Part shown: piece after piece, positions 18,498-29,241 of the stretch | Layout: the number at the start of each line of letters is the position of its first letter | Numbering within the stretch: the stretch's first letter is position 1 | NCBI GenBank assembly: GCA_025765615.1 | Contig: JAIVFJ010000475.1 | Coordinates: 1-36,341, forward strand | From: Zopfochytrium polystomum | Lineage: Eukaryota; Chytridiomycota; Chytridiomycetes; Chytridiales; Chytridiaceae | Reading direction: 5' to 3' | Length of the DNA stretch: 36,341 bases | Made by a program: the position numbers and the translations under genes | The notes under the pieces: model-generated | Database searches by the model: none | What the model was told of the DNA's origin: nothing | The model's input: only the letters and a program-made list of their open reading frames with translations

Positions 18498-20252
18498 ATG
18501 GCCTCCTCGACGCCGTTAGCCTCTGCAACCCCGCCGTCTTCGTCGCTCTCCATCGCTCCCACACCCGCCCCAGTCCCTCACGGCCGACGGCAAGCACGCC
18601 ATCCCAGGCTCAACCTCGCCATCCCCGCCCCGCCCCCTCCGAACGCCCAGTTCGCCTCCCTCTCGGCCTTCCCCGCATTCGCCGCTCCAAGCTCGGAGAA
18701 AATGACCATGACGATGAACCCCTCCGTGGCTCAACACTCTGCGCCTGGCCCGCTCTCTGCCATGCCCTCCTCCACCGTCACCGCCTCTGCCAGAAGTGCT
18801 TCTTCGACCGTCCCCCGCCGCTTCTCTCTTCGCATCGACACCGCATCCGCCGCCGTTGCCGCCGGATCGCCGTCCATGCCGTCGGCAGCCGCCGCCGCCG
18901 TCCCGCGCTGCATGGACTCATCGTCGTCCTCGTTTGTCACCGCCCCGAGCGTCCCGATGCCGCCCCCGTCAGACAACGTGCCCTCGATGCGCTACAACCA
19001 CAGCCTGCGCCGCCCGAGCAGCCCCGCCTACATCCCAACGTCGCCGTTGCAGCCTCCGGAAACCCCGACCTCGGCCCTCTCGGCACGCTTCCAGGCGCTC
19101 CTGAGCGCACCGTCCTCCGCCGTCCCTTCTGCCTCGCAGGACCTAAAGTCCCCGCTGGCGTCCCGCCTCCCCCTCCCATCCTCGCCACCCACCCCCATCC
19201 AACCCAACGCACCCTTCTCCGCCGCAGCGGGCGCCGCCGCCATCACGGGCACCTCCTTCCTCTCCAACTCCCTCGGCGAAGCCGAAGCGCTCGACAACCA
19301 CGACCGCGTCAATGACCTCTACCAATTCGGCCCGATCGAGATCCTCCCTGGCCTGCTCCTCGGCTCCGAGCACAACGCATGCGATCGCGAATTGATGGAG
19401 CGCTTCGGCGTCGTCTGCGTCCTCAACGTCGCCGAGGAGGTGGTCAACCCGCTGCTCGAGGTCGAGGCAGGGTCGAATGAGGAGGAGGTGCGGAGGAAGA
19501 GGAGACGGTCGGCGGGGAGCGAGATCTTGAGGGATGTCGATTGGGAGGAGGTAGCGCCGCTGTCGTGGGAGCAGATTGTGAGCTGGCGGGACCCCGTGGC
19601 GATGGAGACGACGCTGGCCGCCCCTCTGACTGGTCTTGGCGGCGATACTGGAGACTCTGCGGCCTCTATCGATGCGTCGCTCGTCCCGCTTCGGAAACGA
19701 CGACGGTCCACGACTGGGCCGGTGCCCACGGTGGCTCCAGCCACTCCCGCTGTCTCCCTCGACCACCCGACAACAGACCCCACCCCCGACCTCGTCTCCA
19801 CCACTGCTCCGTCCTCCCCCATCGAGCCCTCTGCAGATACTCCCGCCGCCCTCGACGTCACCCTCGACACCAACGACGACACTACCGCCCTCCGCCCCCT
19901 CCCCTTCTACAAAAAGCTCCCCTGGTCCCACTCCGAGCAGCACATCGCCCGCTCTTTCCCAACCGCATTCGCCTTCATCGACCTCGCCCTCTCCCTCTCC
20001 GCCTCCTCTTCCTCCTCCGCGCAGCTGCCCCCACACCCGTCGATCCTCGTCGCGTGCCAGCAAGGCATCTCGCGCTCCGCGTCGCTCGTCATTGCCTACG
20101 TGATGCGACGGCTGGGTCTGCCGCTCGCAGACGCGTACGAGCACGTCAAGGATAGGAGCCCGTGGGTCGCGCCGAATATGTGGTTTTTGGGGCAGTTGGC
20201 TGAGTTTGAGGTCGTGATGCGGACCGGAGGGTACGAGCGGTATCTGTCTTGA
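18498..20252 (+). CDS. dual-specificity protein phosphatase-like protein
   Basis: 584 aa, one exon; the first ATG of the frame is 18498. Residues 1-270 are Ser/Pro/Ala low complexity. The phosphatase domain starts at about 275 (YQFGPIEILPGLLLGSEHNA), continues with VCVLNVAEEV (about 302), and holds the signature ACQQGISRSAS with C520 and R526, followed by the expected helix and the APNMWFLGQLAEFE region near the end. Such enzymes dephosphorylate MAP kinases or related substrates at a Cys-phosphate intermediate. Oddities: the residue before the catalytic Cys is Ala, not the usual His; in PWSHSEQHI (475-483) Ser479 seems to occupy the place of the general-acid Asp; and about 145 residues (320-465) are inserted within the domain, carrying two basic RKRRRS motifs (333-338, 399-404). 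It could be an atypical or weakly active phosphatase. Domain call is confident; substrate unknown. Confidence 0.85.
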   Translation: MASSTPLASATPPSSSLSIAPTPAPVPHGRRQARHPRLNLAIPAPPPPNAQFASLSAFPAFAAPSSEKMTMTMNPSVAQHSAPGPLSAMPSSTVTASARSASSTVPRRFSLRIDTASAAVAAGSPSMPSAAAAAVPRCMDSSSSSFVTAPSVPMPPPSDNVPSMRYNHSLRRPSSPAYIPTSPLQPPETPTSALSARFQALLSAPSSAVPSASQDLKSPLASRLPLPSSPPTPIQPNAPFSAAAGAAAITGTSFLSNSLGEAEALDNHDRVNDLYQFGPIEILPGLLLGSEHNACDRELMERFGVVCVLNVAEEVVNPLLEVEAGSNEEEVRRKRRRSAGSEILRDVDWEEVAPLSWEQIVSWRDPVAMETTLAAPLTGLGGDTGDSAASIDASLVPLRKRRRSTTGPVPTVAPATPAVSLDHPTTDPTPDLVSTTAPSSPIEPSADTPAALDVTLDTNDDTTALRPLPFYKKLPWSHSEQHIARSFPTAFAFIDLALSLSASSSSSAQLPPHPSILVACQQGISRSASLVIAYVMRRLGLPLADAYEHVKDRSPWVAPNMWFLGQLAEFEVVMRTGGYERYLS

Positions 20253-21675
20253 GGTAGCTCTATTTTGGCGTTGCCTGCCTCGGCAATTTCTGTTCCCCCA
20301 CCTTTTTTAGTTGTGCGTTGCGTCTGTTTTCTTGCTTATGGTACCAATGCGTTTCTCCTTTTTTTTTCCAACCTACTTGCGCGAAAAACGTGGGATTGGG
20401 GAATCCCACTGCAAACTAATCTCCTTTTCCTTTTTTTTTTTTTTTTTTTTTTTTTTGGGCGGGTTCCTGTTCAAATACTTAGCAAAAGTTTGGGTCTTTT
20501 CTTCCCACCTGCTTTCTCTTTTTCCCCCTCAGCCTTTCCTTCTTCCTCCAAAAAGTCTATCGGGATTCTCCTTTCCGTCTACCTGCGCTCAGCTCTCCCT
20601 GCAGCAACCCCCATGCGAAACCACTCCCCGCTTCAAGGATATCCACCGCCTTTCTTCTACTTCCTGGCCTGTGCTTTTTTATTGTTGCGTGCGTTTTTTA
20701 GTGTGTTGTGCAGTGAAACCACGATGTCTTTCTTGTTTTGTTCCCTTTCTTTCTTCGTTGTGTTGGGGTGCATGGGGGTTATCTGTGATCCTTCCCCCTT
20801 CCCCCTACCCCCTCTTGCGTTGCGTTTCATGTTCAAAAAGAAATGAAGCAGGTTTGAATTTTGAAGTAACATTTCGCGAGGCAGCAGCCTCGGGCGGGAC
20901 TTGCAACCTTCTCTTGGCACCAGACCCGACGCGTTCGGCGAGCCACTCTCTCTCCCTCTCTCTCTCTCGCTCGCGGTCCCAGCTGATGCGCGGCGAGGGA
21001 AATTGAACGAGCCCGTCCTCCGTAACGTAAAGAAGGAAAAATGTGAACGATACCCAAGCATCGCGGCTGTTGATTGGTGGGACTTGGTGCAACTCCTCCC
21101 TTTCCATGTATTCTGTTGGGACTGACGCGAATGCCCGCAGTCCGCAGCAGCAAGAAACGACAATTCAGCGATCCCATCACCCTATAAATGGGGAAGCCTG
21201 CCCTTACCCTTCTTTCAGTTTTTTCCCTCTCTGGCGTTCCAACAGTCCTCTTCAATGCGATTCTAACTTTCGCCTTTTACTAAAGTTAGCCGTGTTGGAG
21301 CGCCGCTTGCTGAGAGTGTGCGAATTTTTTGAAACAAACCATTCTCCCAAACGGGGGAAAGGTCTCTGTACCAGGCAGTAGTTGATGAAAAAACGGCGAG
21401 GTGTTACCTTTGACAGAAGCGTCGTGGGCTTGAACGAGGCGACTGGGAGTTGGGGGGGGTGCTGGGGAGCAGTGGCAGCGAGTTCGCTGTAATCATAACA
21501 GAGGAACTTGAACTTATTGTCTGACTGACCCTAAGGCACTTGCGAGACGTATGAGACATGAGCGCGGGCCAAGTGTTGCGTGTTGCCTCATCTCCACCCT
21601 CGAGGGTGTAAAAGATAATACCTCGGCCTCACAATTATCATTCGCCTAAAGCAGCCAGCGCTTCATCGCAGTCTG
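20253..21675. other. intergenic with a 26-nt T run
   Basis: Pyrimidine-rich 3' flank of the phosphatase gene, with T26 at 20431-20456 and a CT-rich patch near 20945-20970. No supported gene or RNA. Right of about 21540 it approaches the 3' end of the shrunken F-box copy. Confidence 0.5.
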
Positions 21676-22116
21676 TCAATCGCAATAGCCCCTCTGATGC
21701 TCCAGCACTCGGATTCTGCCGAGCATCTCACTCGCCTCGGCGTCAGCGTCCAACACCATCTTCCCGCTCTCCACGAGCCTCGCGAACGTGGCCATGTAAC
21801 GTCCACGGATACGTCTCCGTCGCCAGCAACTCCGCCAAGGCCCGCCCGCCCACCTCTTGGCCCACCGGGGTCTTCCGAAGCTTCCCAGCAGCATCTGGTG
21901 CGCTGCCGCCCACCTGGCCTCCGAGTTGACGCAGTAGAACGATCGCGAGACGGTTGCGAGCGCGCAGTCGGAGCGATCGAGGCCACGGTCGACGGCGACG
22001 AGCAGGATCGAGCGGAGCACTTCCGGGGGAAGGTTGCGGATCGCGCTGGCTACGCTCGTGGGACATCTGCGTCGGTGCGAAGCCGACGCTGTCGCGCCTC
22101 CCCGCATCGCAGACAT
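21676..22116 (-). pseudogene. shrunken inverted copy of the F-box/ankyrin gene
   Basis: Minus-strand frame from ATG at 22116 to a stop at 21676. Its N terminus keeps the F-box of the neighbour (NLPPEVLRSILLVAVDRGLD, SRSF). It then jumps, with an internal deletion and a short frame-shifted stretch, to a match with the neighbour's C terminus (ARLVESGKMVLDADAEASEM against ARLIECAKMVLDAGADATEM). All ankyrin-like repeats are missing. Homology to the neighbour also extends upstream of the ATG to about 22320. The 146-codon frame is still open, so it could make a small F-box protein, but the shape is of a decaying duplicate. Confidence 0.6.
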
Positions 22117-22262
22117 CGTGAGCGCGTCTAACCCATTCACCCGCAACTCGAGATCTTGCTCGAATCGCCCCTCCCCCGCTTTGAGGATATCGTAACAGCA
22201 GAACCGAGGAGCGCCGCGTCCAAATGAAAATCCTTTCGGTTCGCATGCTTGTCCGGGAGGAG

Positions 22263-22309
22263 GGAGGATGTACGAGAGGTGGGCGGGCTCGTGTTCTCGT
22301 ACATCCTCC
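22263..22309. repeat. 15-bp perfect inverted repeat between F-box copies
   Basis: Arms GGAGGATGTACGAGA (22263-22277) and TCTCGTACATCCTCC (22295-22309) are exact complements around a 17-nt spacer. It lies at the symmetry centre of the head-to-head F-box duplication, so it may be the duplication junction or a shared upstream element of both copies. Confidence 0.85.
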
Positions 22310-22457
22310 TCCCTAACAGAGTTTGATCGGCTCAAGAGGCTCCTTTTCGAACAAAGAGTGGGAGGGATTTCCTGGATTCTTCGACTGCGCCACGCCCGAT
22401 TCCGAGATCCTCGGCGTTGCGGTGAAAGTTGTGGTGGACGCGATCGCCATATCTGAG

Positions 22458-23396
22458 ATGCGGTTAAGCGCGACCACGATGTCGGCGCCGCACCGGCACA
22501 GATGTCCCACCTGGAGAAGCAGCGCCATCTGCAACCTTCCTCCGGAGGTGCTCCGGTCGATCCTGCTCACCGCCGTCGACCACCGCCTCGATCGCTCCTA
22601 TTACGTGCTTGCGACCGTCTCGCGTTCGTTCCACCGCGTCCTCGCCGACGACTCAGTCAAGCACGCCATCCTCCGCGCTAATTGGGACCGCGATCTCCTT
22701 CCTCTGCTCGAGTGCTGGGCCGGCGCGCCGGACGTGGAGCGCCTTCTGACGACCCTCCTTGCCACCGACGCCGCCAAACTCGTCGCGGCAACGGCCGCCG
22801 CACCTCCTCCGTCGCTGCTCGACTTTGCCGTCCACAACGGCTTCCTCGACCTCGCCCGCCTGCTGCTGGAAAGCGGCGCAGACCCGAACCGCCGCGATCC
22901 CTTCACCGGATACGACGACGACTGCGCTTCGCCCGTCTGGGCCGCCCTGTCGCGCGACAATATCGCGATGCTCCGGCTGCTCGTCGAGTTTGGCGCGGTG
23001 AACCCGGACAGCTTTGGCGAGACGGGTCACGCGGCGGCGAGGTCGGCAGCCGCGCACAGGCTGCTGTTGGATGCTTCTGAAGACCCCGACGGGCCGACAA
23101 TGGTGCTGCAGGCTGGGTTCGCGCGGGGGGACGTTGGGACGGTACGACTGGCGCTCGCGGTGGGGGCCGAGGTGAGCGGGCGGCGGCTGGCAGAGATACT
23201 GGCGACGACAACGCTGCGTGGTGCGCCAGACGTGGCGACGAACGCGAGGCTCATAGAGTGCGCGAAGATGGTGTTAGACGCTGGCGCCGACGCGACGGAG
23301 ATGTTGGTCCGGATCCGAGAGCTGGAGCATAAGAAGTGCTTCTCCGTAGGCCCCCTAAAGGAGCTTAAAGAAAATTTGATGTCTGCGATGAGGTAA
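22458..23396 (+). CDS. F-box protein with ankyrin-like repeats
   Basis: 312 aa, single exon, ATG 22458 to TAA 23394-23396; a second in-frame ATG at 22479 is possible. Residues about 25-65 form an F-box (NLPPEVLRSILLTAVDHRLD, then SRSF), which would bind Skp1 in an SCF ubiquitin ligase. Ankyrin-like repeats follow: LLDFAVHNGFLDLARLLLES at 120-139 with the GADPNRRD loop, a second at about 156-185, and weaker repeats to about 280, likely for substrate binding. The frame stays open upstream to about 22323 without an ATG, and the upstream part matches the inverted copy, so homology begins before the start codon. Domains are clear; the substrate is unknown. Confidence 0.78.
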   Translation: MRLSATTMSAPHRHRCPTWRSSAICNLPPEVLRSILLTAVDHRLDRSYYVLATVSRSFHRVLADDSVKHAILRANWDRDLLPLLECWAGAPDVERLLTTLLATDAAKLVAATAAAPPPSLLDFAVHNGFLDLARLLLESGADPNRRDPFTGYDDDCASPVWAALSRDNIAMLRLLVEFGAVNPDSFGETGHAAARSAAAHRLLLDASEDPDGPTMVLQAGFARGDVGTVRLALAVGAEVSGRRLAEILATTTLRGAPDVATNARLIECAKMVLDAGADATEMLVRIRELEHKKCFSVGPLKELKENLMSAMR

Positions 23397-23922
23397 GGTA
23401 TGGGCAATCTGTTGTGGGAAGAGACAAGGAGGAATCGTGACCCCGCATCATCCATTCGCACCTGGAGATTTGTACTCTTGAACACAAAATCGTTCATTCA
23501 GTATCGCTCCGCGAACGCCCTTGCAGCCGTTACTGCAAAACCACAGTGGGGACGATCTGCGATCTTTTCAAAGAAAGTGAGGAAGATGGCAACACTGCAA
23601 TTATAAAAGGGAAGTGAAAACGACTCTTTTATTCATTTCCCCGAAGAAGAAAAAAAGTGGGCGGGCGAGCCGTTTCTGGTTGGCACCAGAGAGGAAACGC
23701 TTGCACCTTCTGGCACATCAGAAGAATAGCGCAGGCGCTCCCACGGTCGTTAAAGTGTGGCGTGTACGAAAGCTTGGAGAGTCAAAGGAAAAGAGTGTGG
23801 GGGCGACTCCGACCCAACTTACATGGAAATCATGTGAAAGCGAGGATAGGAGGTGGTAAAAAACAGAAAGGAGTGAGGGAGCAATTTCGATGGCGACCGT
23901 TTTAACAAATCACCACCGCTCA
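23397..23922. other. intergenic; 3' flank of OPT shared with its pseudogene
   Basis: Between the convergent ends of the F-box and OPT genes. About 23690-23855 resembles 27985-28160 (shared words include GCACCTTCTGG, CAGAAGAATAG and GCAGGCGCTC), so the OPT duplication carried its 3' flank. No gene of its own. Confidence 0.6.
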
Positions 23923-26765
23923 TCAAGCTTGACCAAAGCTGATACTGTTACAGTAGTCGTCTTTGGTGATGTCATACTCCCTTCCGAAGTTGCCCCCGTA
24001 GTTTGCGTTGCCCTGGCACGTCAAGTAGTAGTCTGGCGCGCAGCCCTCAGCGTCTGCGAACTGCACCTTGCTAAAGGGCAGCGTAATCTGGTACGCGGCG
24101 TTGAATGTAAACGCGAAAAACGTCACGGTCAGCGCGACGGCCGTTCCAGAGTCGGCGGCGGCGGACAGTACGTATGCGTACTTTTTCCACCACGCGTGGT
24201 TGTGCTTCTTGACAAAGTAGTTGACCGCGAGGCCGACCACGAGCGGCATGATCATATCCGCGCGCGAGCTGTTGATCTGCACGGGGAAGACGGCGATCAG
24301 TGGCACGTTGACGAGGTGCCAGTAGCCGTTTGGGAAGAGCTTGTGCATGGCGAACGGGATGATAGGTGCGACGAAGCCAGCGAGGAAGCCCCAGAGGGTG
24401 GAGACGTAGGGCGACCCCGGGCCGAAGAATCGCGCCGGGCCGATGGCGCCCCAAATCGCCCCGGCGTTCAGGAACACGTTGAAGGAGCTCGCGGTCCAAC
24501 CCAGGGGCGGCTCGTCGGACTGCAGTTTCCAGATCTTGCCGGACGACGGATCGTTGGGTACAATGTATTCTGCCTTGTCGGAGCGGCCAAAGGACTCGTA
24601 GATGCCGAATGACACGAAGACACTGACGACCGCGGCGAGGATGGTGCCGAATAGCTGGACGGTGAACATGGCGCGGGGCGGGACTTTCAGGTAGTGGCCG
24701 AGCTTTAGGTCTGCAACGAGTTGAAGGCCCTGGTACATGGACATGTACGACAGCGTCTTGAACGACATGACGGCGGCGATGCGACCAGGCAGAATGAGCC
24801 CAATGAGGAACTCGGACATGACGTTTAGACCGATCTGCTGGCCGGAGATGGCTTGGATTGTTCCGATTGGGATGACAGACACGATGGCCAAGAGGAGGCC
24901 AAGGATAACGCCCCACCACGGAAGGTCGAAGCCGCCCCACTGACAAACAGCAATCGCAACCACGAGGTTGACGGCAAGAAGGATAATGTACCAAAGGTCT
25001 GGGACGTCAGGGTACACGTCCATCATTTTGGCGTGCACATCTGAGCTGTCGAGGTCGCGCATGGCGGTTCGGAAACGGCGCCAAATGTCAGAGCCGTACC
25101 AGAGACCGACGTGGACGAGAGCTGACACAAAGACGATGAATGAAGTCAGGTACTCGATGGCAAAGTAGGAGGTGATGCGCATGGGGGCCAGCTGGTTGTA
25201 GAGATCTTCTTTGAGTCTCAGCGATGCCTTGTCGACCAGCGACCGTGAGGGAACGTATGAGCCGTTATTGTCAAACAGATCAGGCGTGTTGAGAGTGAAC
25301 CCAAGGAAATAACGGCCGGTTCCATTTGGACCTGCCCGTTTCAGTTGAATGTTGGAGAGAAGAGAGAGAAAAGGCAAAGAGACAGGCGGAATGCGGTTTC
25401 AGCAACGTGCGAATGTCATACGATCACGTCTGGAAGCTGATAATATACCTTGGTGAGGGTTCGTCCCGATATCGAAGTCCTTGCCAAACGCATTGTTAAC
25501 CCAGACGAGAGGAATAATCACTGTGCATGTTGAAGCCATGAGAAAGAGAAGTATGAATAGCATGGCTATCAGGTAAATTACCATAAAGGAAGAACCACAC
25601 CCCAAGGACCTGATTCAATAGAGCCCAAAGAGGAGTTGTAATTGGATTCTGGACTTGAATGACGGACCAGTCGAGCGTGAGCGCAAACAAACCGATTCCA
25701 CCCCTTGGCTGGGCGGATCCAAGACCCCGCAAAACCTTGGCCGTATACGACGACGGGATGGCCGAGTCGTTCGACAGTTTCGGCGCAACGTAGCAGAGCA
25801 ATGAGATGGAAGCGAGCACGGGCATGAGGAACAGCGGAAACCATTCCCAGAGAAAGATGAGCGCCACGGCGATCCAGAAGAAGGCGAATCGGGACAGCCT
25901 GAGCTTTCCGTTCGCGCCAGGCGTGTTTGGTTCGTGGAGCGAATTGAGCATCGCGATGATTGACAGGTTGGTGGGCCAAAGCATGGCGGCAGGGCGGACG
26001 AGGTATCGGCGACAGAGACCAGCGAGACCGTAGCCGAAGCACTGGGTCACAATGGCAAAGAAGACGCAGGCAACCGTGGTGAGATCCGGCTGGTAGAGTT
26101 GGTATTTTTGACCGATGATGTTTAAGAGGGCGTAGGTGAAGTTGGCACCGCAAGACGAAGCGACGTAGATGAGGGCATGCTCCTTGTGGTTGAACTTGCC
26201 GGGGTTTAACGTTAGCCCGAAAACTTTGCCTGTTGGGAGGGCCCAGGACATGAAGATGCCGATCGGGTACGACACGAGGACGCCAACTATCGCGTTCAAT
26301 TGCTGGAAACAGAGTTAGATTGATCTAATGAGGTCGGGAACACTTACAAAGTAGTTGGTCCTGAAGTAGAACAAGGTGTTCACCGCCGAAAGCAGCACGT
26401 TGAAGATGATGCCGAGGAACGCAACTCGAAACGTCAAGGCTGGAAGAGTAGGATCATCGGTGCGAGGAACGACGGCGTCGACGATGTCGTAAATCTCATC
26501 GAGAATCTCGCCGCTGGCGAAAGTAAAATACATCAACAAGAATTGCAGACAATCGACGCGATAGTACCTCTCTGGATCGGCTTCCCCATTCTTGTCAAAT
26601 TCGATCTTTCTCTCCACAGCGTCTTGCAGGTCGCCCTCTGATAGAACGTGCGGACCTTGCTCTTTGATCGAAAGAGGAAATGGGGAATGAGTGGACGTGG
26701 GCGGCGAAGCCAGGACCATTAACGTCTTCTAAAAATTTACCGTCTTCTTCCGTGGTGTGCACCAT
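23923..26765 (-). CDS. oligopeptide transporter, OPT family
   Basis: Six exons read from the minus strand: 26765-26741, 26661-26568, 26513-26348, 26302-25582, 25520-25449 and 25331-23923, with GT..AG introns of 79, 54, 45, 61 and 117 nt. The spliced length is 2487 nt, exactly 828 aa plus stop, which supports the model. It is a multi-pass plasma-membrane (or vacuolar) proton-coupled importer of small peptides or related compounds. Family marks: PRTDDPTLPALTFR just before the first membrane helix, LNPGKFNHKEH (127-137, the fungal OPT NPG motif), GTNPHQG near 357, many hydrophobic helices throughout, and a cytosolic or luminal Cys-containing tail. Length is normal for the family. A decayed tandem copy lies upstream at 27960-29040. 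Substrate cannot be told from sequence. Confidence 0.93.
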
Positions 26766-26912
26766 GGTCAAACTTTCGAATTGACCAAAAGACTAGAAAG
26801 CTGGTTGAGAGTTCGATACAAATTAGGAGGCCTTCGTTACGAAGCCGGGGAAGGGGTGAGAGGTTGGAAGAATTTGGGGTGAGTGAGTGAGAGCATCACG
26901 ATCGAGGATCAT

Positions 26913-26919
26913 CCTTTTA
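26913..26919 (-). promoter_or_regulatory. TATA box of the OPT gene
   Basis: TATAAAA on the minus strand, about 150 bp upstream of the OPT ATG at 26765. Sequence and distance suit a core promoter; no other evidence. Confidence 0.4.
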
Positions 26920-27283
26920 TACTTACAAGAAAGTGTAAAAGGAGGAAAGGTGGACTTTAGATCGCACCCCTTACACCTCACTTACGCAAACACGCTCACT
27001 TCTTCTGTCTTCTTCTTTCGAAAAACATCTATGTTGTGTGCACGCCTGATTCACTTTTCTTCGATTTTTTATTTTGTCGCATCCGGCGAAAAGTGAAAGG
27101 CCCAGCGGGAAACGGCTTCGGGACCTCCAAAAAAAGAAGATGGCAATTCATTTAGTGAAAAACCGAATAACCGTTGACAAACTTTCGTGGGGAGCTGAAC
27201 AGTGCATAATTTGAGGAGCCCACGATTTCCCTTGCTCATGTTGACCCCCAAGCATTAGCGCGCGCACACACACACACACACAC

Positions 27284-27350
<67 letters not shown>

Positions 27351-27959
27351 TTTGTTTTCCCCCTTGTTCGACATTGGTTTATTCGGTTTTGTGTATGACA
27401 TAAGAGATAGATTTTACGTGAAACAGCAAATTCAACGAGCTTGTTGTCCCTGGAGGCCCACGAAAATTTGGTGACTGGGCATTACCCAAAGAGGAAAATC
27501 TCCCACCCTCAAAGCCGAAAAAGAAAAATGACGGTCCCAACGCCGCTCAATCCAACACTCGGATTTGATTCACTCTATTGAGCAGTGGAGTAATCCAGTC
27601 GAAGAAGCGCATCCAAAGAGGAAGTGATCTTTCCCTGCATCTTCGATTTTGCTTATCGCTTCTCATTCAAACGATGCTGCCGTTGATTGATATAATCAGA
27701 GAGGAATGAGAGACCTAGCGGAGGCGATTCCGCTGGGCTTGCACTGCTTTTTTGCCTCTGCCGCTTTCCGACCATCAATCGCAGGCGTTCCGTCGCGTCC
27801 TCTGTTGAGGGCCATCTGAACTCTTGTCGGCGTCAGGGTTCTGGGCTCACAGGTTCAAATGCTGGATCGGACACTTCATTTGGCACTCATTTCGTGGAAA
27901 AGTAGATCATATTTTCATCTCAATAGCAGAAAGAAGAAATAAGATTAAGAGAGCGATTG
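26920..27959. other. intergenic with CA/CT microsatellite
   Basis: Region upstream of the OPT gene. It contains (CA)10 at 27265-27284 passing directly into a CT tract to about 27349. No supported gene; open frames are short. Confidence 0.5.
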
Positions 27960-29040
27960 TTTCTCGTTGGCGACAGAGGAGACACCAAGCACCTTCTGGT
28001 ACGCCAGAAGAATAGTGCAGGCGCTCTCACGGTCGTTGAAGTGTGCAAAACATGGATGCTGAGGGCAAAAGAATGCGAGAGCGACATTTGGGACAGACCA
28101 AACCACAGTGGACCCCCACCCAGCTCACATGGAATCATGTTAGGTGAGGAGCGGAGGATTTCAAAAGCAGAATCGTTGTATTTCTCCTCTTTGAGTCTCA
28201 GTGTTGCCTTGTCGACTAGCGACTGAGAGGAGACGAAAGAGTCGTTACTGTCAAAAAAATCAGGCATGTTCAGCGTGAACCCGGAAGAAGTGGCCGGTTC
28301 TGTTTGGACCACGAAAAATCAGTTCTAATATTTTGGCGAACGTCTCGCAGGCGAAACCAACCTTGTTGAGCTTATTTATTTTTTTAATAAGGCCCAGAGA
28401 GGCGTTGTGGTCGGATTTGGAATTTGAATTTGACCGACCAGTCGAGCGTGAGTGACAATAAACCGATCCACCCTTTGGCTGGGCGGATCCCAGACCCCGC
28501 ATAACCTTTGTTGCGTACGACGAGGGGATCGAAGAGTCGTTCGACAACTTTGGAGCTACGTAGCAGAGCAAGGAAATGGAGGCGAGCACGGGCATGATTC
28601 AACAGCGGAAACCACTCCCAGACGAAGATGAGCGCCGTGGCGATCCAGAAGAAGTCAAGTAGACGGCTTGAGCTTTCCGTCTGCGCGAGGCGTGTTGGGT
28701 TCGTGGAGCGAATTGGGCATCTCAATGATGGACAGATTGCTGGGCCAAAGCATGACTGTAGGACGGACGAGGTACCGGCGACGGACAGGCTGAGACCGTT
28801 TCCGAAGCACTGGGTCACGTGGTAAGATTCGCTGATAGGTGCTTTTGACCGACAATATTCAAGAGTGCGTAGGCGGTAGTTTGCACCACACGAAGAGGCC
28901 ACGTAGATGAGGGCATGCTCCTTGTGGTTGACCTTGCCGGGGTTTAACGTGAGGCCCCAAGAACTTGCCTGTTGGGAGAGCCCAGGCCATGAAGATGCCG
29001 ATCGGGAGGAGGTTAGAACGGCAACAATCGCGTATAGTTG
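27960..29040 (-). pseudogene. truncated tandem copy of the OPT gene
   Basis: Same strand as the OPT gene. From 29040 downward it matches the start of OPT exon 4, continues through exon 4 (pieces still read PVLASISLLCYVAPKLSND and RGLGSAQP) with several frame breaks, then matches the start of the last exon around 28185-28320 (SLVDKATLRLKE against SLVDKASLRLKE). It then jumps to the OPT 3' flank (27985-28160). Exons 1-3 and about 1.3 kb of the last exon are missing. It cannot encode a transporter. Confidence 0.85.
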
Positions 29041-29241
29041 CTGTCGAGGCTGATTTTATGTTCGGAATCCTTCCACCTTCATTTTCGCCTTGACTCCTCA
29101 ATCAGGATGCTGCGAATTCTCCTTATAAAGGAGTTCTTCCTAACTTTTCTCTTCCATCGTTAGCCTCGACTTGCTCGGTTTGCTTGGTCCCACGTGCGCC
29201 AATTCCTTGGATCTTGTCTCCGTCCCTCCCGATAGATAGAT

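Noticed and set aside
19143..20144. 333-codon minus-strand frame rich in Gly and Glu
   Set aside because: Antisense shadow of the phosphatase, caused by its strong third-position C bias.
24071..24994. 307-codon Arg/His-rich minus-strand frame
   Set aside because: Out-of-frame reading of the OPT last exon.
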